Positions 42,442-53,178 of a stretch of 64,000 nucleotides of DNA are shown here, in pieces; the first letter of the stretch is position 1; every line of letters begins with the position of its first letter. The position numbers and the translations under genes are program-made. Origin of the DNA: Eukaryota sp. TZLM1-RC (Eukaryota > Metamonada: BaSk clade); NCBI GenBank assembly GCA_040285825.1, contig JAUPSS010000001.1, forward strand, positions 3,410,001 through 3,474,000, read 5' to 3'. The notes beneath the pieces were generated by a model. That model was not told the origin of the DNA. It searched no databases and saw nothing but the letters and a program-made list of their open reading frames with translations.

Positions 42442-43412
42442 ATATTTATTTTATTTAAATTTAATTTTAATCTAAACCTATAAATCAACATCTAAAAAAT
42501 CCATCTCTCCCAAAACAAAAACACTAGATGCAACTCTCTCATAGTGAGATCCAAGAGAAAGCAAAGCATAAGAAACCATCTTCAACATCCCCTTAAAAAT
42601 AGAAAACACAATTCTATTTTGCCAAAACAATTTGTTGAAATTTCTCCCAGTTCTTCTCTTTACAATCATTTCAAAATCATCCAAAAAACGTAAAGCAGTT
42701 GGTGCAAGTGAACCAAAAAAGGAAAATACAAATGGATACAAATTGTATTTTGCATGCTGTAGACTGGCCAATTTGGACAAAGGTTCATTGTATTTTTTGA
42801 ATTTAAAATTTTCAGCATTTGAAAGGGGATTATGAATTTCAGAATTAACAAGCCTTTCATTTGAGGCATTACAAGGATCAACAGACATTACATCCAATAA
42901 AATGAAGCTTCCATCTAATCCAGGTAATATGACATCACCTCTATTATTCTTATGAAAATCATTTTCAGCATCAAACAGATTTGACAACAGAGGTTCCAAG
43001 AAGGATTCAATTCTATGAGATTTACCCATATAATATAACTGGTCTCTTACAGCATCATGAACCTTGCTTCTAAAAGTAATAAAATGTTTACAATTTAACA
43101 AATGAGTAGTTGTAATTTCTCGAGAACATTTACAAATTAAATTATGAGGTAAATTATCAGGCCAGATAAAGGAACGAAATCTCATATTCAGAGTCCAAGC
43201 AGAATCGGATTAGAGAGTACCATAAACTTGTGGAATTGTTGTTACTAAGGCAGAAGAAGTACTGTCACACATATCTTGTAAAAGATTTGCAAAAGCGGGA
43301 TTCTGTTTCTTGGCCAAGCCAAGTCTAACATCAAAATCCAAGCTTTCAAAAATCTTTGACAATTTTTGTTGAAGCTTTTTACAGCAAAACTGTAAATTAT
43401 ATAGAGATTTTT
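42442..43412 (-). mobile_element. Family A LINE, C-terminal third (tandem unit 2)
   Basis: Same content, truncation point and TAG as 38053-39020, offset by 4398 bp. 42478-43185 is the main frame. Y-M-G-K instead of Y-M-C-K is one of the few differences. Confidence 0.85.
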
Positions 43413-46055
43413 TTTTCCAAGATTTATTTTATTTTTTTTTCTAAAACTTTTTATTCAACAACAAATATGAAATACACAATTAAAACTCCACATCCTCAAA
43501 ACCTGCCTCCCCTACATCAAAACAATTAATCGCTAAAGATTCAGAAAATTTCCCAAAAGAAGATAGTGAATCAGAAATTAGTGTTACCATTCCCTTAAAA
43601 ATAGAAAATACAATCCTGTTTTGCCAGTAAACACGATTGAAAATTCTTCCAGTTCTTTCCTTTACAACTACAACAAAATCCTCAAGGAAAGCCATAGCAG
43701 CCTTACCTAGAGATCCAAGCAAAGAAAAAAACAAATGGACATAAATTATATTGGGCATGAGAATTTTCATTAACCGAGGAAATGGGTTTCGCATATTTAG
43801 CAATTTTATATTTTTCGCCTGCAAGAAGAGGATTATTTACATCCGAGTTAATGAAATGTTCGTTAGAGGAATTACAAGGGTCAATAGACATGGCGTCCAA
43901 AATAGTAAAACTACCATTTAAACCAGGAACAACTAGATCACCTCTAGTCAGACCCATAGAAGCTCTGTTGTAACGCGTACTATCAATATTGGGATCATCA
44001 AGAATTAATTTTGATAACAGCGGTTCTAAAAAGGAATCTACACGATATGATTTGCACATTACATAAATTTGGTCCCTGACGTTATTATGCACTTTGCTTC
44101 TAAACGTAATGAAATGTTTACAGTTCAAAAGATGAGTAAACAAAGAGGTTTACCACATTTACAAGTTAAATGATTGGGCAAATTGTTTGGCCACAGAAAA
44201 CAACGAAAACGCATGTTTAGAAGCCATTCATTGTCTTTTAACAAAAGTCCATAAACAGAGGGAACTTGAGTTACTAAAGCAGCAGCTGAACTATGACGAA
44301 TATCCTTTAAAAAATTACCGAAAGCGGGATTTTTAGTTTTGGCCAAGCCAAGTCTTACTTCATAATCCAAGCCTTCATATAATTTAACCTGATGGTGCTG
44401 AAGCTTTTTCAAGCAAAAACGTAAATTTGGAAGTGATCGAGTGGGAATTTCTTGAACATTTTGAGGAAAACACTGAATCCAGATATCACTAGGCAAATTT
44501 TCTAATTCAAATTGCAGTTGATTCAAGTAAAAATTTGATTCACCATTGATCAGATGAACATCAAAAGGGAACCTTTGGAAAAATTCAAAAACAAAATTTT
44601 TACCACCTCCCAAAAATGCTGCTTTACACAGAATCGAAGATTTGGTGAATCCAATTCCACCCAAATCTGCTGAACAAAATACATGACTTCGAATTAAAGA
44701 TTCATTTACTTCTAATAAAGAAGAAAAAAAATTTGACTCGAAGTTTGTTAAAAGATCTGCAAAAATTGAGAGATACCGAAGGGGGAGTTGACCTTAAAAT
44801 ATGAGTGAATTTTCCAGAATAACAAATTTTTAAAATAAAAAATTTGATGTGTTTCTCAATGTCACATTCAGCAATAAAACTAAGATCCTTGTCAAACTTC
44901 TCCAATAAATTGTTTAACTGGGAATAAATTTCATCCAAATTGCCAAGCCAACATCCAAGAAACTTAAAAAGCTTGATGGTCATAATTGATAAAAGGAATC
45001 TGAGCTCCACCAATCATCAAAGATTGTTTTTCTCTACCAATCAAGAGACATTTAGATGGGTTCAAAGCTAAACCAATTTCTTTGTATTTCGCCGCAATGT
45101 CTTCAGAAACCCTAGAAATGCTTTCAAAAGAACCAATAATAGAAATGTCATCCATATAGGCAACAATACGCAAATCAGGGAAATCTTGTTGTGTCATTTT
45201 AATAATATTATGAATAGCCAAACAAAACAGCAAAGGGCCTAGAGGATCACCTTGTTTCACACCAGAAGAAGATTCAAGGGTAAAGGAGTCAAAAATTAAG
45301 TCTGATTTTTTTCCATAAAATAAATAAAAATATGCAGTAAGTTCAGGAAAATCATGAAGAAGGACATCAAAAATACAATTACGTTTCACAGAATTGAAAG
45401 CATTTTTGAAATCCAAATTGAAAATATATTGATGCTGTTGACTATTGAAAAAACATCTGAAGTCATTGAAGCAACAGAAGCACCTTCAACAGTTTTTATA
45501 CCAAATTGGAAAGGCTTCAAATAGTCCCTTGCTTTAGTAGAAATTCTGTTAAAAATAAGCGAAGAAAGCAATCTGGTTAATGACTCTCCAATAGCAATTG
45601 GTCTAACTCCATCAGGTTTGTCACCTTTACCAGGTTTAACTAAAGCAACTAAACGGGCAGCAGTCAATTCAGGCGGAGGAACATAATTTAAACACATTAA
45701 ATTTTGAAAATAGGAAGCAAGATCCTCAACAATTTCAGGAGCATTTTTACAGGCAGTCTTTAACAAATCAAAGGAAATGCCTGAAGGACCAGCAGCTTTT
45801 CCTTTTGGTAATTTAGCAACGGCATTCAATACTTCGTGAGCCTGAAATGGATTTTCGAGCCAATATTGACAAATAGAAGGCTTACTGGGGCAAAAATGTT
45901 CAGTTGGATGGAGGGATTTCAATTTTTCAACAGTTTCGAGATTGGTATCAGCCAGTTTTCCCGAAAAAATATTTTTTAATCCGCTTCCATATCTACCTCT
46001 CAAAAACAATTTTTTTGCTTGAAAAGATGAATTAGCTTTTCTCTGTTTTGGTTTG
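43413..46055 (-). mobile_element. Family B LINE, 5'-deleted (tandem unit 2)
   Basis: Frames 45386-46009, 44964-45416, 44702-45013, 44125-44664, 43703-44143, 43480-43824 cover RT to the end G-F-E-D-V-E-F. Frameshifts differ in part from unit 1: the G-run at 44780 and A-run at 44530 are intact here, while new ones appear at 44968, 45450 and 43730. It stops at 46055 against the MINDY4 fragment, about 780 bp short of the unit 1 element. Confidence 0.85.
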
Positions 46056-46141
46056 TATTGACCCCTACATCAAGCCATCCCAAGTGAACGAATGTTCTTT
46101 AAACAACGTCCTCAATGCTAACTCAATGGGGGGAACATCAT
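46056..46141 (-). pseudogene. Exact 86-bp copy of the MINDY4 3' end
   Basis: 46056-46141 is the reverse complement of 25648-25733 without a mismatch by eye. It covers the last 25 codons, the TAG and 9 bp beyond. The left edge meets family B with TA shared, the right edge meets family H. There is no poly-A, so it is not an ordinary processed copy. Confidence 0.92.
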
Positions 46142-46460
46142 CAGATTTTTCAATGAATTAAGAACACAATTGTTGGCTAATTTGCTTGACATTGATTCTT
46201 CTTTTTTACGTAGTCATATTTTTTTAAAAAAAACTGGAATATTTATTGAGATAAAAATGACCACCTAGAATTCAATATCCTCCAAACAAGCGTCACTATT
46301 ACTGAACCTACTCACAGCATTACGTTCATATTCTACACCAATAGCTAAAAGTGCCTTTGAAATCATTGTTGGAATAGACTTGAAAATGCAAAAAACCATA
46401 CCATTAAATACCATTAAGTAGAAGGCCATAAATGTTGGGAATTTGGGAGATTCATCATTG
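46142..46460. mobile_element. Family H LINE fragments in opposite orientations
   Basis: 46142-46225 (+) equals 27207-27290. 46230-46455 (-) equals the H 3' end at 27290-27520, offset 18932 bp. This opens a direct segmental duplication of 27.2-29.4 kb. Confidence 0.75.
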
Positions 46461-46915
46461 TACCAGAAAAAAAACACAAAAACCACCATTACGTTCCTTA
46501 CGTTCTGTTGCGCGTTCTATAAACAACTCCGTTTCTCGAAATTTGTTTTCTCCAGCTGAAACTCGAAAAAGTCAAAAGTCTATTTCTACTTGTCACTCAC
46601 AAATTGACAAAATAGAAATAACAGAAAAAATAAAACCTTTACCATTAAAAGGTTCTAAAAAATGTTCGATTTGTGGTATCAGTGGTCATAATTCGAGAAC
46701 GTGCCCTGAAAAACAAAAAAGAGAAATCGAATTAAAATCTGCTCAACAAATTCTCGAATGTTCTGTTCCAGCTGATGCTGTTGAGAAAGGTGCTGAAAAT
46801 AATGTTTCTGACGATCAACATTTAAATGCTTCTAGTGCTCATTCTTCTTCCCCTGCTGAAAACAGTAATTTTTGTTGTCCATTTTGCAAAATAGATGTTG
46901 TAGATTCAAAAAAAT
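46460..46915 (+). mobile_element. A-like LINE 5' coding end fused to family B (second copy)
   Basis: Frame 46432-46929 carries C-S-I-C-G-I-S-G-H-N-S-R-T-C and C-C-P-F-C-K-I-D-V. It differs from 27500-27997 by only a few residues. The junction with B is the same A-rich run. Confidence 0.72.
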
Positions 46916-49027
46916 TTGAAAATTTTTAAAAAAGATTTTTTGCCTTTGTGTGATGCCCCTGATATTACGCCTGAAAAAGTGCAAAAAAGAAGACATACCT
47001 GTTCCAAATGTGGCAAGGTTGGTCATAACATTAGAAAATGTCCTGATGTTATTACCGAAAAAATGAGACTGAAAACCATTATTTCTATTGTTAATAGTGT
47101 GCAAACACCATCCGAACTGATTCCTCCTGTTCCCAATGTTTCTGCTGATGATGTTAATTATGATTTAAATATTGATCAAACTCATTTACCAAAAACTGTT
47201 GCTCCTGATCCTACGGATAATGTCTTGAAACTTAATTGTCCTTTTTGCAAAAAGTTCCTCTCTAATTCTTCTAATGGTCGCCCTCTCTTGTTTTGTTTTG
47301 ACTGTCAAACAAGTGATTCTCTTCGTGCACCTGTTCAAATTCCTGTAGAGGTGAGTCCTGCCAGTTCTGTTCCTATGTCAATGGAAATGCGTTCTTTTTC
47401 TTCGCAATTGGAATTGAACAAATGGAACATAACAAGATTTTGGAAATTCTTTGCCAAAAAGAATAAGAAAAAAAGTAATGACAAACCAAAACAGAGAAAA
47501 GCTAATTCATCTTTTCAAGCAAGAAAATTGTTTTTGAGAGGTAGATATGGAAGCGGATTAAAAAATATTTTTTCGGGAAAACTGACTGATAACAATCTTG
47601 AAACTGTTGAAAAATTAAAATCCCTCCATCCAACTGAAAATTTTTGCCCCAGTAAGCCTTCTGTTTGTCAATATTGGCTCGAAAATCCATTTCAGGCTCA
47701 AGAAGTATTGAATGCCGTTGCTAAATTACCAAAAGGAAAAGCTGCTGGTCCTTCAGGCATTTCCTTTGATTTGTTGAAAACTGCCTGTAAAAATGCTCCT
47801 GAAATTTGTGAGGATCTTGCTTCCTATTTTCAAAATTTAATGTGTTTGAATTATGTTCCTCCGCATGAATTGACTGCTGCCCGTTTAGTTGCTTTAGTTA
47901 AACCTGGTAAAGGTGACAAACCTGATGGAGTTAGACCAATTGCTATTGGAGAGTCATTAACCAGATTGCTTTCTTCACTTATTTTTAACAGAATTTCTAC
48001 TAAAGCAAGGGACTATTTGAAGCCTTTCCAATTTGGTACAAAAACTGTTGAAGGTGCTTCTGTTGCTTCAATGACTTCAGATGTTTTTTTCAATAGTCAA
48101 CAACAACAATATATTTTCAATTTGGATTTCAAAAATGCTTTCAATTCTGTGAAACGTAATTGTATTTTTGATGTATTATTTTTGAATAATATTTGCAGCT
48201 CGGCTGTTTTAAATCAAGATCTTCACTCATTGTTATTGGAAAAGGGTGTTTGTGAAAACAAGGTGTCAGATTCTTCACTTTTTGTAACCATTGTACCACG
48301 AAGATTTGGATTGTGTGCTACTAATGAAGCATTTGTAACAAAAATGAGATTATATTTGAACATCCCCATTAACCAATTATTATCAAAAGAAAAATGTATT
48401 TGTTCGAATTCACCTCAACTCACTTTGCGCCATGCTCTGAATTGCTCTAAATTGATAACTTGTCGTTCTTCATTACATGATGCTGTTAGAGACACTGTTT
48501 TCAATATGGCACAAACTGCAAGGATATCGTGTATCAAAGAGCCCCTGCTGAAAGAAACACTTTCTCTGAATAATTTTGGTTCTGATGATAGAGGTGATGT
48601 ATACTGTGATTGGATTGATAATTCTGAAGCTATTGTTGACTTTGTCTCATGTAATGTTGCAAACGATACTTTGGTTCACAGAAGAAAACTTAATCCTGTG
48701 GCTGCTCTGGATTTTAAAGCAAAAGAAAAACATAGAAAATATGATAAAGAAATTGAAGATGCAAATATCGATAGAAATACACAGCTGGTTTTTATTGCTT
48801 TTCCATTTTCGATAAATGGAAGATTATCAGTTGAAGCAGAAACTTTTTTGGATGACTTCCAAAAAATGGTGAAAGAAAAAACAATGAAAAGATTTGATAT
48901 TTTTTTATGGCGTTCACGGATTCAATTTGCCATTATTAATAGATTACCGCGGTTTTTCAATCGAATTAGAGAAGCTTTAGCTAGACAGCAAGCAAATCAA
49001 GATTTTGTAGAGGAAATCTTGGTTTAA
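46916..49027 (+). CDS. Chimeric LINE frame: family B knuckles and half RT fused to family D C-terminus (703 codons)
   Basis: Residues 1-420 are family B: CCHC, ribbon, RT up to FNLDFKNAFNSVKRNCIFDV. At about 48175 the frame passes without a stop into family D: VLNQDLHSLLLEKGV, the finger C-I-C-S-N-S-P-Q-L-T-L-R-H-A-L-N-C, the endonuclease D-R-G-D-V-Y-C-D-W-I, IVDFVSCNVAND, AFPFSINGRLSVEAE and the end. The product would lack the YMDD half of RT. It arose by insertion (11-bp target duplication), so the fused frame is probably accidental, though it is intact over 2.1 kb. Confidence 0.8.
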   Translation: MKIFKKDFLPLCDAPDITPEKVQKRRHTCSKCGKVGHNIRKCPDVITEKMRLKTIISIVNSVQTPSELIPPVPNVSADDVNYDLNIDQTHLPKTVAPDPTDNVLKLNCPFCKKFLSNSSNGRPLLFCFDCQTSDSLRAPVQIPVEVSPASSVPMSMEMRSFSSQLELNKWNITRFWKFFAKKNKKKSNDKPKQRKANSSFQARKLFLRGRYGSGLKNIFSGKLTDNNLETVEKLKSLHPTENFCPSKPSVCQYWLENPFQAQEVLNAVAKLPKGKAAGPSGISFDLLKTACKNAPEICEDLASYFQNLMCLNYVPPHELTAARLVALVKPGKGDKPDGVRPIAIGESLTRLLSSLIFNRISTKARDYLKPFQFGTKTVEGASVASMTSDVFFNSQQQQYIFNLDFKNAFNSVKRNCIFDVLFLNNICSSAVLNQDLHSLLLEKGVCENKVSDSSLFVTIVPRRFGLCATNEAFVTKMRLYLNIPINQLLSKEKCICSNSPQLTLRHALNCSKLITCRSSLHDAVRDTVFNMAQTARISCIKEPLLKETLSLNNFGSDDRGDVYCDWIDNSEAIVDFVSCNVANDTLVHRRKLNPVAALDFKAKEKHRKYDKEIEDANIDRNTQLVFIAFPFSINGRLSVEAETFLDDFQKMVKEKTMKRFDIFLWRSRIQFAIINRLPRFFNRIREALARQQANQDFVEEILV

Positions 49028-49086
49028 TGATAGTCGTCCCATTAGTTATGATTTAATTTAATCAAGTGTGCAAATTCAATAAATTA
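48175..49086 (+). mobile_element. Family D LINE insertion, 912 bp, 11-bp target duplication
   Basis: ATTTTTGATGT flanks it (48164-48174, 49087-49097). It is the best copy of D in the window: pre-finger block, CxC-x9-H-x3-C finger, endonuclease, end Q-D-F-V-E-E-I-L-V and stop at 49025, then a 60-bp tail ending CAATAAA. It is 5'-truncated before the finger. Confidence 0.9.
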
Positions 49087-49710
49087 ATTTTTGATGTTAT
49101 TCTTCATGATTTTCCTGAACTTTCTGCATATTTTTATTTATTTTATGGAAAAAAATCAGACTTAATTTTTGACTCCTTTACCCTTGAATCTTCTTCTGGT
49201 GTGAAACAAGGTGATCCTCTTGGCCCTTTGCTGTTTTGTTTGGCTATTCATAATATTATTAAAATGACACAACAAGATTTCCCTGATTTGCGTATTGTTG
49301 CCTATATGGATGACATTTCTATTATTGGTTCTTTTGAAAGCATTTCCAGGGTTTCTGAAGACATTGCGGCGAAATACAAAGAAATTGGTTTAGCTTTGAA
49401 CCCATCTAAATGTCTCTTGATTGGTAGAGAAAATCAATCTTTGATGATTGGTGGAGCTCAGATTCCTTTTATCAATTATGACCAACAAGCTTTTAAGTTT
49501 CTTGGATGTTGGCTTGGCAATTTGGATGAAATTTATTCCCAGTTAAACAATTTATTGGAGAAGTTTGACAAGGATCTTAGTTTTATTGCTGAATGTGACA
49601 TTGAGAAACACATCAAATTTTTTATTTTAAAAATTTGTTATTCCGGAAAATTCACTCATATTTTAAGGTCAACTCCCCATCCGTATCTCTCAATTTTTGC
49701 AGATCTTTTA

Positions 49711-51266
49711 GATAATTAATTCCCTCGAAGTTCCATATATTGATTATACTTCAACTAGTTTCTGCTTTCTGGGTTGCTATTTAGGTTCCGCCGAAAAGAC
49801 ACTTGACAGCCTTGAAAATTATTTAAATTCAATTAAAAAGAGCTAGAAGTCATAAAGACTCTTGAATTGGAAAAACATCTTAAGTTTTTTCTTTTGAAAA
49901 TTTGTTATGCTGGAAAAATTACTCATTTACTGCGATCATTACCTCCATCCCTAACTTACAATTTTTGTAGACAATTTAACAAAATACGTACCCAATTTTT
50001 GGCTTATTTAATGTCTGTTGATCCATCAATTTTGAAAAATCATATTTTTTCTGATGTTCAACTTGGCGGTGTTGGATTCAATTCATCAAAATATTTGACC
50101 AAAGCTGCATTTATTGGTGGTGGAAAAAATTTTGTATTTGAATTCTCTAGAAGATATCCTTTTGCCGAAAATCTTCTTGAAAATACAAATAGCATATTCC
50201 TGGATAACTTAAGAGAAGAAATATCCAGTTTATCTCCCGACTTATGGCAATCATGTTTCCCCATATCCATTCAAGAAATTCCAGACAGAAGTTTATATTC
50301 ATTAAAATTTGCGTTGAAAAAGCTCCAACGACATCTCTTGAAAAATTTTGAAAACAAGGATTTTATTGTTCGACTTAGCACGGCTAAGAAAGAAAATCCT
50401 GCTTTTGCCAATTTTTTGATTGATTTGAAGGACAGTTCATCTGCAGTTTTGATAAATCAAATTCCCCAGATTTATGGTCTATTTTTGAATGACGACCAAT
50501 GGACCACTGCTATGAGAATGCGTTGTTATTTATGGCCTTGTAATTTGCCCAATGATTTGTTTTGTAAATGTGGAGCTGGTTTGACATTATCACATTTATT
50601 TAATTGTAATAGATATATTTCCTATCGTTCTACGTTGCATGATGCAGTCAGAGATCAAATCCATGCAATGTGTAATTCCTATCATATTGAATCTTTTGTA
50701 GAACCTTTGTTGAGGTCTCTTGATATAAATGAAAGCGTAAGAGATTCAGAATATGGAAAACGACGTGCTGATGTTGTTGTGCCCTCGTTTGATGATGTCA
50801 TGAATGTTGTTGATGTCGTAACAGTGGATGTTTGCAAGAAAAATGCCTTGAAAAATGCTCCATCCGAAGTATCCCCCCTTGATGACTCCGAATTGTACAA
50901 ACGGAAAAAGTATGCAAATCCTTTAAAAGAATTGAAACATGTTCGCCATGTAGATTACCAAATTTGCCCATTTGCTATATCGTTGTATGGTCGTCTTGGA
51001 AAAACTGCTTTGAATTTTATTGATGATTTTGAAAATCTTGTGAAAAAAAGAATGAATAAGCGTTTTGATCGTCGCTTGTGGCTAAATCGTATTGTTTTTA
51101 CTATTTTCAAATCAATTCCTAAAATGATTTCGAAAGCTTTAATGTCTGTCAGTGCACATTATGAAAACATTGCTGCTGTAAGGTTTGATGGTGTGGAAGC
51201 TTGTTTTGAAGATATTGACTTTTAGACTGTGGTTTTGAAAATAAATTAAAATTAAATTAAAAAAAA
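49711..51266 (+). mobile_element. Family G LINE insertion, 1556 bp, 10-bp target duplication
   Basis: AGATCTTTTA flanks it (49701-49710, 51267-51276). It is 5'-truncated in the RT palm (V-P-Y-I-D-Y, FCFLGCYLGSAEK), has one frame slip near 49850, then the 452-codon frame. The tail is AAATTAAAATTAAATTA plus an A-run. Confidence 0.9.
49867..51225 (+). CDS. Family G LINE C-terminal region: thumb, finger and restriction-like endonuclease (452 codons)
   Basis: The best view of the C-terminal module. In order: thumb L-E-K-H-L-K-F-F-L-L-K-I-C-Y, N-F-C-R-Q-F-N-K-I-R, GGVGFNSSKYLTKAAFIGGG, RSLYSLKFALKKLQRHLLKNF, R-M-R-C-Y-L-W-P, finger CKCGAGLTLSHLFNC (C-x-C-x7-H-x3-C), YRSTLHDAVRDQIHAMC, endonuclease G-K-R-R-A-D followed by 13 residues and D (V-V-D-V-V-T-V-D), Y-K-R-K-K-Y as likely catalytic Lys, and a C-terminal domain ending C-F-E-D-I-D-F. 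The finger plus (R)xD-x13-D...K follows the R2-type endonuclease layout. No frameshift from 49867 on. Confidence 0.82.
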   Translation: MEKHLKFFLLKICYAGKITHLLRSLPPSLTYNFCRQFNKIRTQFLAYLMSVDPSILKNHIFSDVQLGGVGFNSSKYLTKAAFIGGGKNFVFEFSRRYPFAENLLENTNSIFLDNLREEISSLSPDLWQSCFPISIQEIPDRSLYSLKFALKKLQRHLLKNFENKDFIVRLSTAKKENPAFANFLIDLKDSSSAVLINQIPQIYGLFLNDDQWTTAMRMRCYLWPCNLPNDLFCKCGAGLTLSHLFNCNRYISYRSTLHDAVRDQIHAMCNSYHIESFVEPLLRSLDINESVRDSEYGKRRADVVVPSFDDVMNVVDVVTVDVCKKNALKNAPSEVSPLDDSELYKRKKYANPLKELKHVRHVDYQICPFAISLYGRLGKTALNFIDDFENLVKKRMNKRFDRRLWLNRIVFTIFKSIPKMISKALMSVSAHYENIAAVRFDGVEACFEDIDF

Positions 51267-51800
51267 AGATCTTTTAACAAACTTCGAGTCAATTGTTTTT
51301 TCTTCTATATTAGAAGTAAATGAATCTTTAATTCGAAGTCATGTATTTTGTTCAGCAGATTTGGGTGGAATTGGATTCACCAAATCTTCGATTCTGTGTA
51401 AAGCAGCAATTTTGGGAGGTGGTAAAAATTTTGTTTTTGAATTTTTCTAAAGGTTCCCTTTTGATGTTCATCTGATCAATGGTGAATCAAATTTTTACTT
51501 GAATCAACTGCAATTTGAATTAGAAAATTTGCCTAGTGATATCTGGATTCAGTGTTTTCCTCAAAATGTTCAAGAAATTCCCACTCGATCACTTCCAAAT
51601 TTACGTTTTTGCTTGAAAAAGCTTCAGCACCATCTGGTTAAATTATATGAAGGCTTGGATTATGAAGTAAGACTTGGCTTGGCCAAAACTAAAAATCCCG
51701 CTTTCGGTAATTTTTTAAAGGATATTCGTGATAGTTCAGCTGCTGCTTTAGTAACTCAAGTTCCCTCTGTTTATGGACTTTTGTTAAAAAACAATGAATG
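51267..51800 (+). mobile_element. Family B LINE, continuation after the G insertion
   Basis: L-L-T-N-F-E-S-like thumb end, GGIGFTKSSILCKAA, then from 51499 NQLQFELENLPSDIWIQCFPQ to VYGLLLKNNE. A TAA at 51448 and the A-I-L variant mark decay. It stops at 51800 against an inverted B piece. Confidence 0.78.
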
Positions 51801-51995
51801 AGAAGAACTTTTTGCAAAAAGGACAATTATGTTTCAAGACATAATCCGTAGGATCAGGAGCAACAGTTTTTGGTAAATGAGTTTGATCAATATTTAAATC
51901 ATAATTAACATCATCAGCAGAAACATTGGGAACAGGAGGAAACAGTTCGGATGGTGTTTGAAAACTATTAACAATAGAAATATTGGTTTTTTTAA
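51801..51995 (-). mobile_element. Family B LINE, N-terminal scrap in inverse orientation
   Basis: The minus strand encodes ISIVNSFQTPSELFPPVPNVSADDV...CPFCKKF-like residues of the B ribbon region. It is 195 bp, truncated on both sides. Confidence 0.7.
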
Positions 51996-53178
51996 CAAAA
52001 TTTTAATTTTATTCAAAACCTATAAATCAACATCTAAAAAATCCATCTCTCCCAGAACAAAAACACTAGATGCAACTCTCTCATAGTGAGATCCAAGAGA
52101 AAGCAAAGCATCAGAAACCATCTTCAACATCCCCTTAAAAATAGAAAACACAATTCTATTTTGCCAAAACAATCTGTTGAAAATTCTCCCAGTTGTTCTC
52201 TTTACAATCATTTCAAAATCATCCAAAAAACGTAAAGCAGTTGGTGCAAGTGAACCAAAAAGGGAAAATACAAATGGATACAAATTGTATTTTGCATGCT
52301 GTAGACTGGCCAATTTGGACAAAGGTTCATTGTATTTTTTGAATTTAAAATTTTCAGCATTTGAAAGGGGATTATTAATTTCAGAATTAACTAGCCTTAC
52401 ATTTGAAGCATTACAAGGATCAACAGATATTACATCCAATAAAATGAAACTTCCATCTAATCCAGGTAATATGACATCACCTCTATTATTCTTATGAAAA
52501 TCATCTTCAGCATCAAACAGATTTGACAACAGAGGTTCCAAGAAGGATTCAATTCTATGAGATTTACACATACAACATAACTGGTCTCTTACAGCATTAT
52601 GAACCTTGCTTCTGAAAGTAATAAAATGTTTACAATTTAACAAATGAGTAGTTGTAATTTCTCGAGAACATTTACAAATTAAATTGTGAGGTAAATTTTC
52701 AGGCCAGATAAAGGAACGAAATCTCATATTCAGAGTCCAAGCAGAATCGGTTAAGAGAGTACCATAAACTTGTGGAATTGTTGTTACTAAGGCAGAAGAA
52801 GTACTGTCACACATATCTTGTAAAATATTTGCAAAAGCGGGATTCTTTTTCTTGGCCAAGCCAAGTCTAACATCAAAATCCAAGCTTTCAAAAATCTTTG
52901 ACAATTTTTGTTGAAGCTTTTTACAGAAAAACTGTAAATTAAAAAGAGATCGGTTTGGAATTTCTTGAATTGATTGAGGAAAACATTTGGTCCAAATTTG
53001 TAGCGGCAATTTTTTAAGTTCACAAGACAACTCATACAAATAGGGACTGCAATTGGGGATTAACAGATGAGAATCATCAGGAAATCTACGAGAAAATTCA
53101 TAAATAAAATTTTTGCCACCACCCAAGAATGCTGATTGACACAAAATTGAAGAATTAGTAAATCCAATACCACCCAAA
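51996..53178 (-). mobile_element. Family A LINE, C-terminal 385 codons, uninterrupted
   Basis: Frame 52020-53177 is the cleanest A C-terminus: GGIGFTNSSILCQSAFLGGGKNF, R-S-L-F-N-L-Q-F-F-C-K-K, R-F-R-S-F-I-W-P, finger CKCSREITTTHLLNC, RSKVHNAVRDQL, N-R-G-D-V-I-L-P-G-L-D-G-S-F-I-L-L-D, K-F-K-K-Y, and the end F-L-D-V-D-L. It is 5'-truncated at G-G-I-G-F where the H tail begins. Confidence 0.85.

Larger units (their letters stand above)
46916..49710 (+). mobile_element. Family B LINE hosting D insertion, second segment before G insertion
   Basis: B runs 46916-48174, is interrupted by D (48175-49086), and resumes at 49087-49710 with DVILHDFPELSAYF, KQGDPLGPLLF, YMDDISIIG. It ends where G is inserted at AGATCTTTTA. 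With the part at 51267-51800 this was once one B element. Confidence 0.85.

Noticed and set aside
38053-46055. Tandem array dismissed purely as an assembly error
   Set aside because: The units differ in 5' extent and in several indels, so they are not a simple doubled read; an error remains possible and is noted as a check.
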